Shown in pieces: positions 1 to 9,113 of a stretch of 64,000 nt of DNA. Position numbers and translations under genes: made by a program. The notes under the pieces are model-generated. The model was not told the DNA's origin. It ran no database searches and saw only the letters and a list, made by a program, of their open reading frames with translations. This stretch comes from Sporolactobacillus vineae DSM 21990 = SL153 (GTDB lineage Bacteria; Bacillota; Bacilli; Bacillales; Sporolactobacillaceae), in contig NZ_KB899044.1 of assembly GCF_000377985.1 (NCBI RefSeq), positions 248,001 through 312,000 of the forward strand. The letters run 5' to 3'. Numbering within the stretch: position 1 is the stretch's first letter; each line of letters opens with the position of its first letter.

Positions 1-620
1 AAGGATTGAAGCTGAAAAGATTCATTTATGTCTCCACATCTTCAGTATACGGGGAAAAGGAAGGCAGAATCACCGAGGACGCGCGGACACAGCCGCTGTC
101 TCCCTATGGCGTCAGTAAACTCGCCGGGGAACATCTCTGCCGCATTTACTGGCAGACGGAGGGGGTTCCGGCCGTCATTCTTCGCTATTTCACTGTATAC
201 GGTCCGAGGCAGCGTCCGGACATGGCTTTTCACAAATTTATTCATCAGATACTCAAAGGAGACCCGGTACCGGTTTACGGCGACGGACTGCAGTCACGTG
301 ATTTCACGTATATCAGCGATTGCGTCGAGGCAACGGCGACCGCACTCAGAGCTGATCACATCATCGGCGAAACGATTAATATCGGCGGCCATGAGCGGGC
401 ATCAATCCAGAACATACTCAAACTACTTGAAGAGCTGACCGGAAAGCCGGTAGCGATCAGCACACTTGCTCCGGCTAAGGGAGAGCCCCGCCATACATGG
501 GCGGATATCAGCAAGGCACAGGCGCTGCTGCACTATCATCCTGCTGTTTCATTAAAATCGGGATTGCAGCGGGAAATCAGCGATCTTAAGGCGTTTTACA
601 AAAAGGAACTGAACTCCTGA
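1..620 (+). CDS. ytcB: NAD-dependent sugar-nucleotide epimerase, 5' end cut (YtcB-like)
   Basis: The C-terminal about 205 residues of an extended short-chain dehydrogenase of the UDP-glucose/UDP-glucuronate epimerase type. The frame is open from the first bases, so the Rossmann GxxGxxG end lies outside the window. Visible: the STSSVYG strand, the catalytic YGVSK (Tyr-x-x-x-Lys), and the substrate-side motif VYGPRQRPDMA found in UDP-sugar 4-epimerases. It is the first member of a spore-coat cluster; in B. subtilis ytcB sits beside cotS/cotSA, so a role in making a nucleotide sugar for coat glycosylation is inferred from context. The exact sugar cannot be told. Confidence 0.75.
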   Translation, partial: GLKLKRFIYVSTSSVYGEKEGRITEDARTQPLSPYGVSKLAGEHLCRIYWQTEGVPAVILRYFTVYGPRQRPDMAFHKFIHQILKGDPVPVYGDGLQSRDFTYISDCVEATATALRADHIIGETINIGGHERASIQNILKLLEELTGKPVAISTLAPAKGEPRHTWADISKAQALLHYHPAVSLKSGLQREISDLKAFYKKELNS

Positions 621-655
621 TGTAAAAATACGCTTCTTAAAAAAACAACGTTAAA

Positions 656-684
656 GCAGGAGGCTTTCCTAATCAGCCTCCTGC
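656..684. terminator. Convergent bidirectional terminator
   Basis: A 10-bp perfect stem (GCAGGAGGCT / AGCCTCCTGC) with a 9-nt loop between two convergent genes, followed by a T-rich run on both strands. It can end the epimerase transcript and the leftward cotSA-cotS transcript. Confidence 0.75.
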
Positions 685-695
685 TCTTCTTCTGT

Positions 696-1211
696 TCATT
701 GATAGCCTCTTCCGGTCACCTGCTTTGCAAGCCAGGGACGTGCCGGAGGATTAGGGCTTTTCACATACTCCTCTATGAGCGGGTCATTTACTTCTAGCAC
801 CGCTGTCTTTTCCCGATCAGGGATTTCCTTTCCCGGAAGCTCTTCTGTGCGCTGTTCCAGTTTCTTCTCAGGACTCTGTTTAGATTTCTTCTCAGGACTC
901 CTCTGTTTAGGTCTCTTGTCAGGCGGCGTTACCGTGGCTGATGCGTCAACTGTGTCACTTGCGCGTTCATGTTCACTTGAAAATGGAAGATCACCGCCCG
1001 CCCTGTCCTTCGATACGGACAGCTCAACCCATTCTTCCTGTGGTACCTCAGGCGGTGAAAATGTTTCCGTCTGAATCGTTCGTTCCGGATCCGTGATCAG
1101 TTCTTCATATTCCGCCTCGCTCCATCCCATGGATCCCGGCGGGGAGAAACGGTAGCGGTCCAGATCGACAATGGGAATGATCAGCTTTTTGAGGTTTTCC
1201 GGCAGCGTCAC
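696..1211 (-). CDS. Uncharacterised protein in the cotS operon
   Basis: A 171-residue soluble protein that I do not recognise. It begins with GTG; the GTGA overlaps the cotS stop codon and an AAAGGAGGGG ribosome binding site precedes it, so it is translated with cotS. The middle is low-complexity and charged, with near-repeats of SPEKKSKQ; the ends look more ordered (an N-terminal LKKLIIPIVDLDRYRF stretch and a Pro-rich PNPPARPW near the C-terminus). No signal peptide or membrane segment. Last gene of a cotSA-cotS operon, so a coat or coat-assembly role is likely but inferred. It occupies a place similar to B. subtilis ytxO; no clear sequence likeness is claimed. Confidence 0.75.
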   Translation of the reverse strand: MTLPENLKKLIIPIVDLDRYRFSPPGSMGWSEAEYEELITDPERTIQTETFSPPEVPQEEWVELSVSKDRAGGDLPFSSEHERASDTVDASATVTPPDKRPKQRSPEKKSKQSPEKKLEQRTEELPGKEIPDREKTAVLEVNDPLIEEYVKSPNPPARPWLAKQVTGRGYQ

Positions 1212-2275
1212 GTCGTCCCCTCCTTTAGATGAAGGATATGCGTTTCAGACTGTTCCAGAAACGGCTGCTTGGATTCTTCCATGGCGATCACGTTCCGGAA
1301 GTTCATCAGATATTTCTCATCACCCCAGGACTGTTTCTGACCCAGATAATATTTGTGCACCATTGAGCAGAACAGATGGGGAAATTTCAGGTCCGTCCAG
1401 AGAATTCGATACTGTGCCGGCGTTAACGGATGAACCTGATCATAGGACCGGAGCATCCTGATCGCAAGTTCCGTGTCCCACACGTTCAGCTTTCTCATCA
1501 CTTTATTTAATAAAATCCGCAAGTCTCTGGCAGGCAGATCAATCGTTACGGAGTGCAGATCTTTCAGAAACATGTGCTCCTCTTTTACCGTCATCCGGGC
1601 AAGTGTAAAATCCTGCTGGCAGAACATGCCTGATCGCAGCGTTTCCAGTGTCCACTCACTGAGTTCAGGCGTATCTAATTCGTTCAGCGCTTCATACCCG
1701 CGTTCGAGCATCCGGTCTACGTGCGCCAGAAACAGTTGTGAAAATGCATCGTCCGGATCCTGCAGTGCCACTTTCTTATGGTCTTCCAGTTCCTGCAGTT
1801 TCCATCGGTACAGCTTCTGCCATTTACCTGTTCGTGTTCGTTTTTTGCTTTGTTCGCCGGGAATATACCCTTTTGAAGCCTGATGAAACTGCCCGGTAAA
1901 TGCCATGATTTCCTCGAGTTGATCCCGGTCGTAGTAAAGGACCGGCACCCCCTCACTGGCTTCATAGAGCACATAGACAAATTCGCCCCCTGCCAGACAC
2001 AGGCCCCCGTTTCTTGTCGGAATCAGACGGGCGATCGGCAATCCGTTTTGCTGAAGATGCCAGTGCGCGCCGGCGATAAACAGCATCCTGCTCGGCCGGA
2101 TCTGTTCCTGTCGCAGGAAAAAATTCCTCTGTCCGGTTTCAATCAGCCATTTCGACCGGCCGCCGCGTGAAGAGATCAGCCGGACCGATTCCGGCCGAAT
2201 TGCATAGTGACTGAGTACATGACTGACGTCACGATGATTTTGTTCAATACTTTTGCTGTATTCCTGACGATTCAT
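1208..2275 (-). CDS. cotS: CotS-family spore coat protein (degenerate kinase fold)
   Basis: A 355-residue CotS/YutH-type protein, a family built on the aminoglycoside-phosphotransferase fold and deposited in the spore coat. The ATG has GAGGGATG upstream and lies 10 bp after cotSA. The kinase-like motifs are eroded: the lysine position reads FFLRQ and the Brenner box reads CQQDFTLAR in place of HxDxxxxN, although the later D of the metal motif region (TIDLPARDL) remains. A scaffold or pseudokinase role is therefore more likely than catalysis (inference). Coupled to the downstream unknown gene by a 4-bp overlap. Confidence 0.85.
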   Translation of the reverse strand: MNRQEYSKSIEQNHRDVSHVLSHYAIRPESVRLISSRGGRSKWLIETGQRNFFLRQEQIRPSRMLFIAGAHWHLQQNGLPIARLIPTRNGGLCLAGGEFVYVLYEASEGVPVLYYDRDQLEEIMAFTGQFHQASKGYIPGEQSKKRTRTGKWQKLYRWKLQELEDHKKVALQDPDDAFSQLFLAHVDRMLERGYEALNELDTPELSEWTLETLRSGMFCQQDFTLARMTVKEEHMFLKDLHSVTIDLPARDLRILLNKVMRKLNVWDTELAIRMLRSYDQVHPLTPAQYRILWTDLKFPHLFCSMVHKYYLGQKQSWGDEKYLMNFRNVIAMEESKQPFLEQSETHILHLKEGTT

Positions 2276-2285
2276 GCCACATCCC

Positions 2286-3428
2286 TCACTTCTTCTGAGC
2301 AGCAGAGCGATAGACAGTCATCAAGTTCTCTGCGACCCGCTTCCACCCGAATTTTTCTTCAGCTGTCTGTCTGCCGCTGCGCCCCATCCGGTCTCTGAGC
2401 TCAGAGTCTCCGAGCAGCGTATTAATCCGCCGGGCATACATTTCCGGCTGGTCGAAGTCATCAATAACAAAGCCATTCTGCCCCTCCCGGATGACCTCCC
2501 CGTTGCCGCCCCGGTTCGTTGTGATCACCGGCAGCCCGGCAGCCATTGCCTCATAATGGACCCGTGCAAGCGGTTCCTGCCACTGCGAGCTGCAGACAAA
2601 AAGATCCGACATCGCATAATAAAAAGGAATATCGCTTGGCCGGACAAACTTGATAAATGTGACCTGTTCCGGAAACATTGCGCCAAGCGTATACAAGTGC
2701 CGGACATAGTTATTCACACGGTCGTCTCCGAACCATTTCGAACCGATAAAGACAAGCATCGCTTCCGGATGTTCCGCCGCAATCGCCGGAATCGCCTGAA
2801 GCAGAATATGCGGTCCTTTCACCTTGCTCAGACGGCCGACAAACAGAATAATATGCTTTCCTTCCAGACCTGCCTTCTCTCTCATGATCTTGCGGATCTG
2901 CGCGCCCTCATCCGTCCACGCCGGCCGGAAGGTGTTCAGGTCCACCCCTGAATAGACGGTCCGTACTTTTTCCGCTGCATCAGGAAATCGCTCGGTTATC
3001 GTCTTCCCGATATAGTCGCTGACCGTAATGATTTCAGCAGCCGAATCGATACATTTTTCGCCGCTTTCCCGGCTCATCTTTGTTTCTGTAAACATCTCAT
3101 TGTGCACGCTGAGCACAAACCGGCTGTCCGGTGCCGCCTTTTTCAAGTGTTCCAGCCATGCCGGCCGGTTGCACAGATGGACCACTTCGAACTGGCCGCG
3201 GCTTAACTGACCGGCAAGCTCGGTCACGTAAGATTCCCGGTTCAGCCGGATATAGTGAATGCCCCCGACCGTCTCTTCATCTTTCAGATCAGGATCCTTG
3301 ATGGAAAAGACCGTGACCTGTTCCGAAACGGCCAGAAGCTCAGCCGACGACTGAATATATATCTGAATCGCCCCGCCGCGAATGGCCGGAACCGGGAGTT
3401 TTTCCGTCCCAATCATCGCTATCTTCAT
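2286..3428 (-). CDS. cotSA: Spore coat glycosyltransferase CotSA
   Basis: A GT-B fold, GT4-family glycosyltransferase of 380 residues, the length of B. subtilis CotSA. The start is the ATG of MKIAMIGTEKLPVP, preceded at 9 nt by AAGGAGG; the reading frame stays open further upstream but without a better site. The N-terminal half carries the acceptor domain (AIRGGAIQIY loop); the C-terminal half carries the donor site, with ILFVGRLSKVKGPHILL and the EPLARVHYEAMAAGLPVITT E-x7-E motif. First gene of cotSA-cotS-unknown. It probably moves a sugar made by the neighbouring epimerase pathway onto coat material; the substrate is not known. Confidence 0.85.
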   Translation of the reverse strand: MKIAMIGTEKLPVPAIRGGAIQIYIQSSAELLAVSEQVTVFSIKDPDLKDEETVGGIHYIRLNRESYVTELAGQLSRGQFEVVHLCNRPAWLEHLKKAAPDSRFVLSVHNEMFTETKMSRESGEKCIDSAAEIITVSDYIGKTITERFPDAAEKVRTVYSGVDLNTFRPAWTDEGAQIRKIMREKAGLEGKHIILFVGRLSKVKGPHILLQAIPAIAAEHPEAMLVFIGSKWFGDDRVNNYVRHLYTLGAMFPEQVTFIKFVRPSDIPFYYAMSDLFVCSSQWQEPLARVHYEAMAAGLPVITTNRGGNGEVIREGQNGFVIDDFDQPEMYARRINTLLGDSELRDRMGRSGRQTAEEKFGWKRVAENLMTVYRSAAQKK

Positions 3429-3585
3429 AAGACGCCTCCTTCCGATACACACAACCTCTTCATTCGTTATGATACGGAAAAAGTTGTTCTGTTGTGCGCA
3501 ATACTCATTTAGGTGAAAGGTTTGGAGGCATAGCGCGCCCTGCCGCCCAATTATGCGGCGATAATCCCCAAAAAGGTGCAAAAGC

Positions 3586-3594
3586 CATAAATTA
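3586..3594 (+). promoter_or_regulatory. Candidate sigma-K -10 element for the CotI-like gene
   Basis: CATAAATTA matches the sigma-K -10 consensus CATAnnnTA and lies 34 nt before the ATG of a coat gene, the class of gene sigma-K serves. The -35 side has only a weak AC-type element, so this is tentative. Confidence 0.35.
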
Positions 3595-3612
3595 TTGGTG
3601 ATGCAGTAATGA

Positions 3613-4797
<1,185 letters not shown>

Positions 4798-4821
4798 TTT
4801 CCGGACAACGTAATGAACCAG

Positions 4822-4848
4822 AGGATCCGCAGGTACGGATCCTTTTTT
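4822..4848 (+). terminator. Rho-independent terminator after the CotI-like gene
   Basis: An 8-bp stem AGGATCCG/CGGATCCT with a 6-nt loop, followed by six T. Confidence 0.88.
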
Positions 4849-4898
4849 CATTGAGCGGATCTTGTGCGTGCTTGTTCACAACCTGAACGGTCTGCCGA

Positions 4899-4927
4899 TT
4901 GGAAAATGTTTTTCAGTGAAGTATACT
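4899..4927 (+). promoter_or_regulatory. Sigma-A promoter of the phosphoglycerate mutase gene
   Basis: TTGGAA and TATACT separated by exactly 17 bp, about 80 nt before the start codon. A direct repeat (TTGTTCA followed by ACCTGAACGGT) lies on each side of it, at 4872-4891 and 4941-4968. Confidence 0.65.
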
Positions 4928-5008
4928 TGGGATGAAATAGTTGTTCATTGCACTGAACCTGAACGGTGCATCCGGATTCCGGATAGTCACATACGGAGGA
5001 ATTGATTG

Positions 5009-5716
5009 ATGAAGCTTGTTATTGTCAGACATGGCGAAAGTGAATATAACAAAAAAAACTTATTTTCCGGATGGGAAGACATCCCGTTAACTGAAAAGGG
5101 CATCGAGGAAGCAAAAGCAGCCGGTAAAAGCATCAGGGCTACAGGCATCGAATTCGATGCCGCTTTCTGCTCTGTGCTCCGGCGTTCGATCCACTCGCTG
5201 AACTATATTCTTGATGAAATCGGTCAGGAATGGCTCCCGGTCCATAAGACGTGGCGTCTGAATGAACGGAGCTACGGCGCTCTCCAGCGTCTCAATAAAG
5301 CTGAAACGGCCAGAAAAGAAGGCATCGAAAAGGTTGCCAGATGGCGCAAAAGTTATGACGCACTGCCGCCGATGCTGTCGACAGATGATCCGCGTCATCC
5401 CCGCCACGACCGGCGTTATGCTCAGGTTGATCCGCACCTGCTCCCTGGCGGCGAAAGCCTGAAGACAACGCTTGACCGTGTGCTCCCCTGCTGGAGTGAC
5501 GACATTGTGCCACATCTTCTTAAAGGAGAAAATGTGCTCGTGGTCAGCCACCGGAATACATTACGTGCACTGCTGAAGTACCTGGAACATATTTCTGATG
5601 AGAACATCATCGCTCTGGATATTCCGACCGGCGTACCCATTGTTTTTGATTTCGACAAGGATATGAATATCCTGTCCAAAAAAGAATTGGGGATTAACGC
5701 ACCGGTCAGTCGCTGA
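5009..5716 (+). CDS. gpmA: 2,3-bisphosphoglycerate-dependent phosphoglycerate mutase, divergent
   Basis: A 235-residue histidine-phosphatase-fold mutase that interconverts 3- and 2-phosphoglycerate in glycolysis. ATG 5009 is chosen over the adjoining TTG 5006 because GGAGGA sits 8 nt before it. The phospho-acceptor RHGES (His8), the paired His181 and Glu86 are present, as are LFSGW and the long insert typical of this class. Several positions differ from the usual family text: ERSYGALQR where ERHYGALQG is normal, and SHRNTLR where HGNSLR is normal. It may be a paralogue with altered activity. Single-gene unit with its own promoter and terminator. Confidence 0.85.
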   Translation: MKLVIVRHGESEYNKKNLFSGWEDIPLTEKGIEEAKAAGKSIRATGIEFDAAFCSVLRRSIHSLNYILDEIGQEWLPVHKTWRLNERSYGALQRLNKAETARKEGIEKVARWRKSYDALPPMLSTDDPRHPRHDRRYAQVDPHLLPGGESLKTTLDRVLPCWSDDIVPHLLKGENVLVVSHRNTLRALLKYLEHISDENIIALDIPTGVPIVFDFDKDMNILSKKELGINAPVSR

Positions 5717-5742
5717 TCATTCACGATCATTGCTTAAGAAAA

Positions 5743-5785
5743 AGGCTGTCCTGCTGGCTTGTTTGCCGGCGGAGCAGCCTCTTTT
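5743..5785 (+). terminator. Terminator after gpmA
   Basis: AGGCTG and CAGCCT arms close an interrupted stem (TGC/GCG, TGGC/GCCG inside) followed by CTTTT. It lies between convergent genes. Confidence 0.6.
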
Positions 5786-5837
5786 AAAATTTGGGATCGC
5801 CGCTTCTATTGATCAGGAACGGCTCATTCATTCATAG

Positions 5838-7097
5838 TTAATAGCCCTTTCTAGCCAGAATCAGTCCGCTTAACCCGCCGATCAGAGAAAAGATGACCAG
5901 ATAACTGAAGCCGACCGTAAACGAAATGCCCAGGATGAATGTGCCAATCGCTGAAATAATGTTTTCCAGTCCGTTGAGCATCCCGGCACCGGAACCGACG
6001 CTCTTCTTTGGAAACATCCGCTGCAGCGAGCTCCATACAGTAGGCAGAATCACCCCGTTCATTGCACTGGAAATAGAAATCAGAATCATGGCAAGAACGA
6101 TGTTGCTGACGTGCGTCCCGATCAGCAGCCCGATGCCGGCGACAAACGTCCCGACAGCGGCAAAAATGGCCCGCTTCATAATCTTATCACTGAAAAATGA
6201 TGTCAGAATGATACACAGCGTCATCAGGACATAGGGCAGCATATACCAGAAGCCTGTCATCGTCACCGAAACATGGCGCACTTCGATCAGGTATGTGGGC
6301 AGCCAGAAGAGAATACCGTAAAAAATGGTTGCCATCCCTGACCAGTTGAGCAGAAGCAGCCAGAAATCCATTTTCTTGAAGACCTGCGACATTTTCATCG
6401 TTTCCGGTACATCCTCGGCCTTATCCGACTGGATATAATCCAGTTCTTTTTGAGAAACGAACCGGCTCTGAATCGGATGATCCTTAGCGACAACAACCAC
6501 GAGCGGCACCATGACAACAAGACCAAGCAGAGCAAAGAAGATGAACGGTGTTCTCCAGGATCCCGATGACAGGATCATCCAGGTCACGAGCGGGCCCGTG
6601 ATGATCGGGCCCATCGAAAGCCCGAAATTCCAGAACATATTGGCACGGGCACGTTCATGGGCCGGGAACCAGGTTTTGACCCACTTCGAATTAAGCGGCC
6701 AGTGCATGCCCTCCCCGAGCCCGAGCAGAACCCTTGAAAAAACGAGTGACAGGGAACTCCAGACGAACCCACAGAACAGTGTCATCACTGACCACCAGAT
6801 CAAGGCAAAAAGTGCGATTTTCTGGGCACCTAATTTATCACTCAGAAAACCTCCGGCAATATTGGACAAGCCGTAAGTGACCAGAAACAGGCTGTTTCCC
6901 AGTGCCAGAGCTGCTGCAGTAACGACACCGTTCTGGATCATGACCGGACCGGCAATAGAAATATTGGTACGGTCAATGTAGGAGATCAGCAATAAGAGCC
7001 AGAGAGCAACTGCGAACCACCAGCGGAAGTTTGCCGTAAATACCGACTTTTTTACCGGGGAAGCGAAAACCATTCCCCCATTCTCGATCTTGGCCAT
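5838..7097 (-). CDS. MFS transporter, anion:cation symporter (ACS) family
   Basis: A 419-residue, 12-helix major facilitator of the kind that takes up hexuronates, galactonate and related organic anions with protons. ATG 7097 is preceded by AGAAGGTG; a TTG six codons upstream lacks a site. Visible: the helix 1 signature SYIDRTNISIAGPVM, GFLSDKLGAQK between helices 2 and 3, GLGEGMHWPLNSKW in helix 4, and a second FFSDKIMKR loop. It is divergent from an L-2-hydroxyglutarate oxidase, and a cre site lies 26 nt upstream, so the substrate may be a 2-hydroxy acid or sugar acid under catabolite control (inference). Confidence 0.85.
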   Translation of the reverse strand: MAKIENGGMVFASPVKKSVFTANFRWWFAVALWLLLLISYIDRTNISIAGPVMIQNGVVTAAALALGNSLFLVTYGLSNIAGGFLSDKLGAQKIALFALIWWSVMTLFCGFVWSSLSLVFSRVLLGLGEGMHWPLNSKWVKTWFPAHERARANMFWNFGLSMGPIITGPLVTWMILSSGSWRTPFIFFALLGLVVMVPLVVVVAKDHPIQSRFVSQKELDYIQSDKAEDVPETMKMSQVFKKMDFWLLLLNWSGMATIFYGILFWLPTYLIEVRHVSVTMTGFWYMLPYVLMTLCIILTSFFSDKIMKRAIFAAVGTFVAGIGLLIGTHVSNIVLAMILISISSAMNGVILPTVWSSLQRMFPKKSVGSGAGMLNGLENIISAIGTFILGISFTVGFSYLVIFSLIGGLSGLILARKGY

Positions 7098-7122
7098 GGT
7101 ACACCTTCTTTTCAATTTTTAA

Positions 7123-7136
7123 TGTCAGCGCTTTCA
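7123..7136 (-). promoter_or_regulatory. cre site (CcpA operator)
   Basis: On the minus strand the 14-mer TGAAAGCGCTGACA matches the cre consensus TGWAANCGNTNWCA at every position. It lies between the transporter start and its upstream promoter region, a place where CcpA would block transcription; it also lies in the region shared with divergent lhgO. Confidence 0.8.
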
Positions 7137-7318
7137 TATCTCCGATAAATGTGAACATTATGTGACGTTTTTATTTTAATCACGTTTATTTTGATTTACA
7201 AGTGTTTTGATTCTTATTCCTTTATCAGTTGCTATTTAATTTTCAAAAAATTATAATCTCTTTATCAACCCTATGTATTCGCTTACATTCAATCAGACTG
7301 AAGAAGAAGGCGATGTTG

Positions 7319-8530
7319 ATGGTATTTGACTACCTGATTATCGGCGGTGGTATCGTCGGCTTGTCCACGGCCTATGCGATCAGCAATAAGTACCCCGATG
7401 CGAGAATCATTATTCTGGAGAAAGAAGACAAAGTGGCTGCGCATCAGACCGGACACAACAGCGGTGTCATTCATTCCGGCATCTATTACCGGCCTGGCAG
7501 CCTGAAAGCAAGATTTGCCAGGGAAGGCGGTCAGAAGCTGCGGACCTTCTGCCGGGAGCATGAAATCCACTTTGAGAATTGTGGTAAGGTCATTGTCGCC
7601 GTAAAACAGGAGGAGGTGCCGCTGCTGGATAACCTTTATCACCGCGGGCTGGAGAACCGGCTGCAGCTGGAATTGTTCAACCCCGCTCAGGTGCACGACA
7701 TTGAACCCCATGCCTTTTGCCTGAAAGCGATTCATGTTCCGTCAACCGGCATCGTCGATTACAAACAAGTTTCACTGGCTCTGGCCGATACTGTCCGTGA
7801 GCGCGGCGGCAGGTTGCGGCTTCATTCGCAGGTCCGCAAAATCTATGAAAAAACAGACGGGATCACCGTTGAGTGTGATGATGCTTCCTTCTCGGCACAT
7901 TTTCTGATTAACTGTGCCGGTCTGCACTGCGACCAGGTTGCACTCATGCAGGGCATCCATCCAGGTATGCGGATTATTCCATTCAGAGGGGAATATTACG
8001 AGATCAAGCCGGAGAAAAGACACTTGGTCAGAAATTTGATCTATCCTGTGCCAAATCCAAAATTCCCCTTTCTCGGCGTTCATTTTACCAGAATGGTCGA
8101 CGGCCGCGTACTGGCCGGCCCGAATGCGGTGTTAGGACTGAAACGTGAAGGTTACCGGAAACGGGATTTTAACCTGAACGACTTTATCGGTTCCGCCACT
8201 TATTTCCCGCTCTGGAAAATTGCTGCGAGTAATTTAGGCTATGGATTGGGTGAAATGATGCGTTCATTCAGTAAAAAGCGATTTGTCGCCAGCATGCGGA
8301 CAATGATCCCTGAAATCAGCGAAGCGGATGTCGTCCGCTCCCAGGCCGGTGTCCGTGCACAGGCAGTGACGGATAAGGGCGAACTGGCCGATGATTTTCT
8401 GATGATTGAACGGTCGCACGCCCTTCACATCCTGAATGCTCCGTCCCCGGCCGCTACAGCATCTTTCTCAATCGGTGAGGCGATTTGTGATAAATTGCCT
8501 GAGCCGTCCAGATTAATGACACTGTCCTGA
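7319..8530 (+). CDS. lhgO: L-2-hydroxyglutarate oxidase / dehydrogenase
   Basis: A 403-residue FAD-dependent oxidase of the DAO fold that oxidises L-2-hydroxyglutarate to 2-oxoglutarate. The N-terminus holds the dinucleotide motif GGGIVGLSTAYAIS followed by LEKE, and then HQTGHNSGVIHSGIYY, which is diagnostic for LhgO/YgaF. Further on, RIIPFRGEYYEI and a C-terminal SQAGVRAQAV are typical of the family. Start ATG 7319 is placed by AAGAAGG at 8 nt; ATG 7313 is too close to that site. The divergent transporter and the shared cre site suggest a small scavenging module. Confidence 0.9.
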   Translation: MVFDYLIIGGGIVGLSTAYAISNKYPDARIIILEKEDKVAAHQTGHNSGVIHSGIYYRPGSLKARFAREGGQKLRTFCREHEIHFENCGKVIVAVKQEEVPLLDNLYHRGLENRLQLELFNPAQVHDIEPHAFCLKAIHVPSTGIVDYKQVSLALADTVRERGGRLRLHSQVRKIYEKTDGITVECDDASFSAHFLINCAGLHCDQVALMQGIHPGMRIIPFRGEYYEIKPEKRHLVRNLIYPVPNPKFPFLGVHFTRMVDGRVLAGPNAVLGLKREGYRKRDFNLNDFIGSATYFPLWKIAASNLGYGLGEMMRSFSKKRFVASMRTMIPEISEADVVRSQAGVRAQAVTDKGELADDFLMIERSHALHILNAPSPAATASFSIGEAICDKLPEPSRLMTLS

Positions 8531-8717
8531 CACGGTGAAATTGATGGAGCAACAAGGCAGCCGCGGATAATTTTTTTTGGAAAATGCGGTGTCTTGCCAG
8601 GGACTATCGTCCTTTTCTCCGTGAGTTTCTCTGAAAAAAGGGGAACAATGCCCCTTCTTGTCCCGAAACAATCATCTATAATCAGGGGTAAAGTGATCAG
8701 AAAGGGGATGTCCGTCC

Positions 8718-9041
8718 ATGCAGCTGCCGTTAATCAGCACCGTCATTTCGACCGGTTCGGGGATGTTATCCAATACCTTCAGTCAACTGAGCGCACTTCA
8801 GCAGGAACGCCATACGCTGCTGAACCATATTCAGGCACTGCAGGGACAAACCTCTTCAAACACGCGTGCGGAGACAATGAACCGAATCCAGGAAAACATG
8901 ATTTCCATCGAGCAGCAGATCCGTAAGCTGCAGCAAGGCACTGATCAACTGCCCGTCAATAGCCGGAGCGACCGGCACAGTCCTGTGGACCGGCTGACTG
9001 TCAGCCGGGAAGCCGTCCGGCTGTTTCAGAATAATCATTAG
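8718..9041 (+). CDS. Small coiled-coil protein of unknown function
   Basis: A 107-residue hydrophilic protein with heptad-like stretches (LSALQQERHTLLNHIQALQG and MNRIQENMISIEQQIRKLQ, about residues 25-75) and no signal peptide. AAAGGGG precedes the ATG at 10 nt and a strong terminator follows, so it is a single-gene unit. I do not recognise the family; its composition recalls short FlxA-like or spore-associated coiled-coil proteins, but no function is assigned. Confidence 0.7.
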   Translation: MQLPLISTVISTGSGMLSNTFSQLSALQQERHTLLNHIQALQGQTSSNTRAETMNRIQENMISIEQQIRKLQQGTDQLPVNSRSDRHSPVDRLTVSREAVRLFQNNH

Positions 9042-9043
9042 TC

Positions 9044-9089
9044 GAACAGCTCCGGAAACAGCCATCGTATGCTGTTTCCGGAGCTGTTC
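9044..9089 (+). terminator. Strong hairpin terminator
   Basis: A perfect 19-bp stem (9044-9062 with 9071-9089) with an 8-nt loop, starting two bases after the stop codon of the coiled-coil gene, followed by a short T-rich stretch. It lies between convergent genes and could serve both. Confidence 0.8.
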
Positions 9090-9113
9090 TTTGGCAGAAT
9101 GACTCGTTTTCTT

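Noticed and set aside
2274-2951. 225-residue plus-strand reading frame opposite cotSA
   Set aside because: Shadow of cotSA on the other strand with no start site; the minus-strand protein has clear glycosyltransferase motifs.
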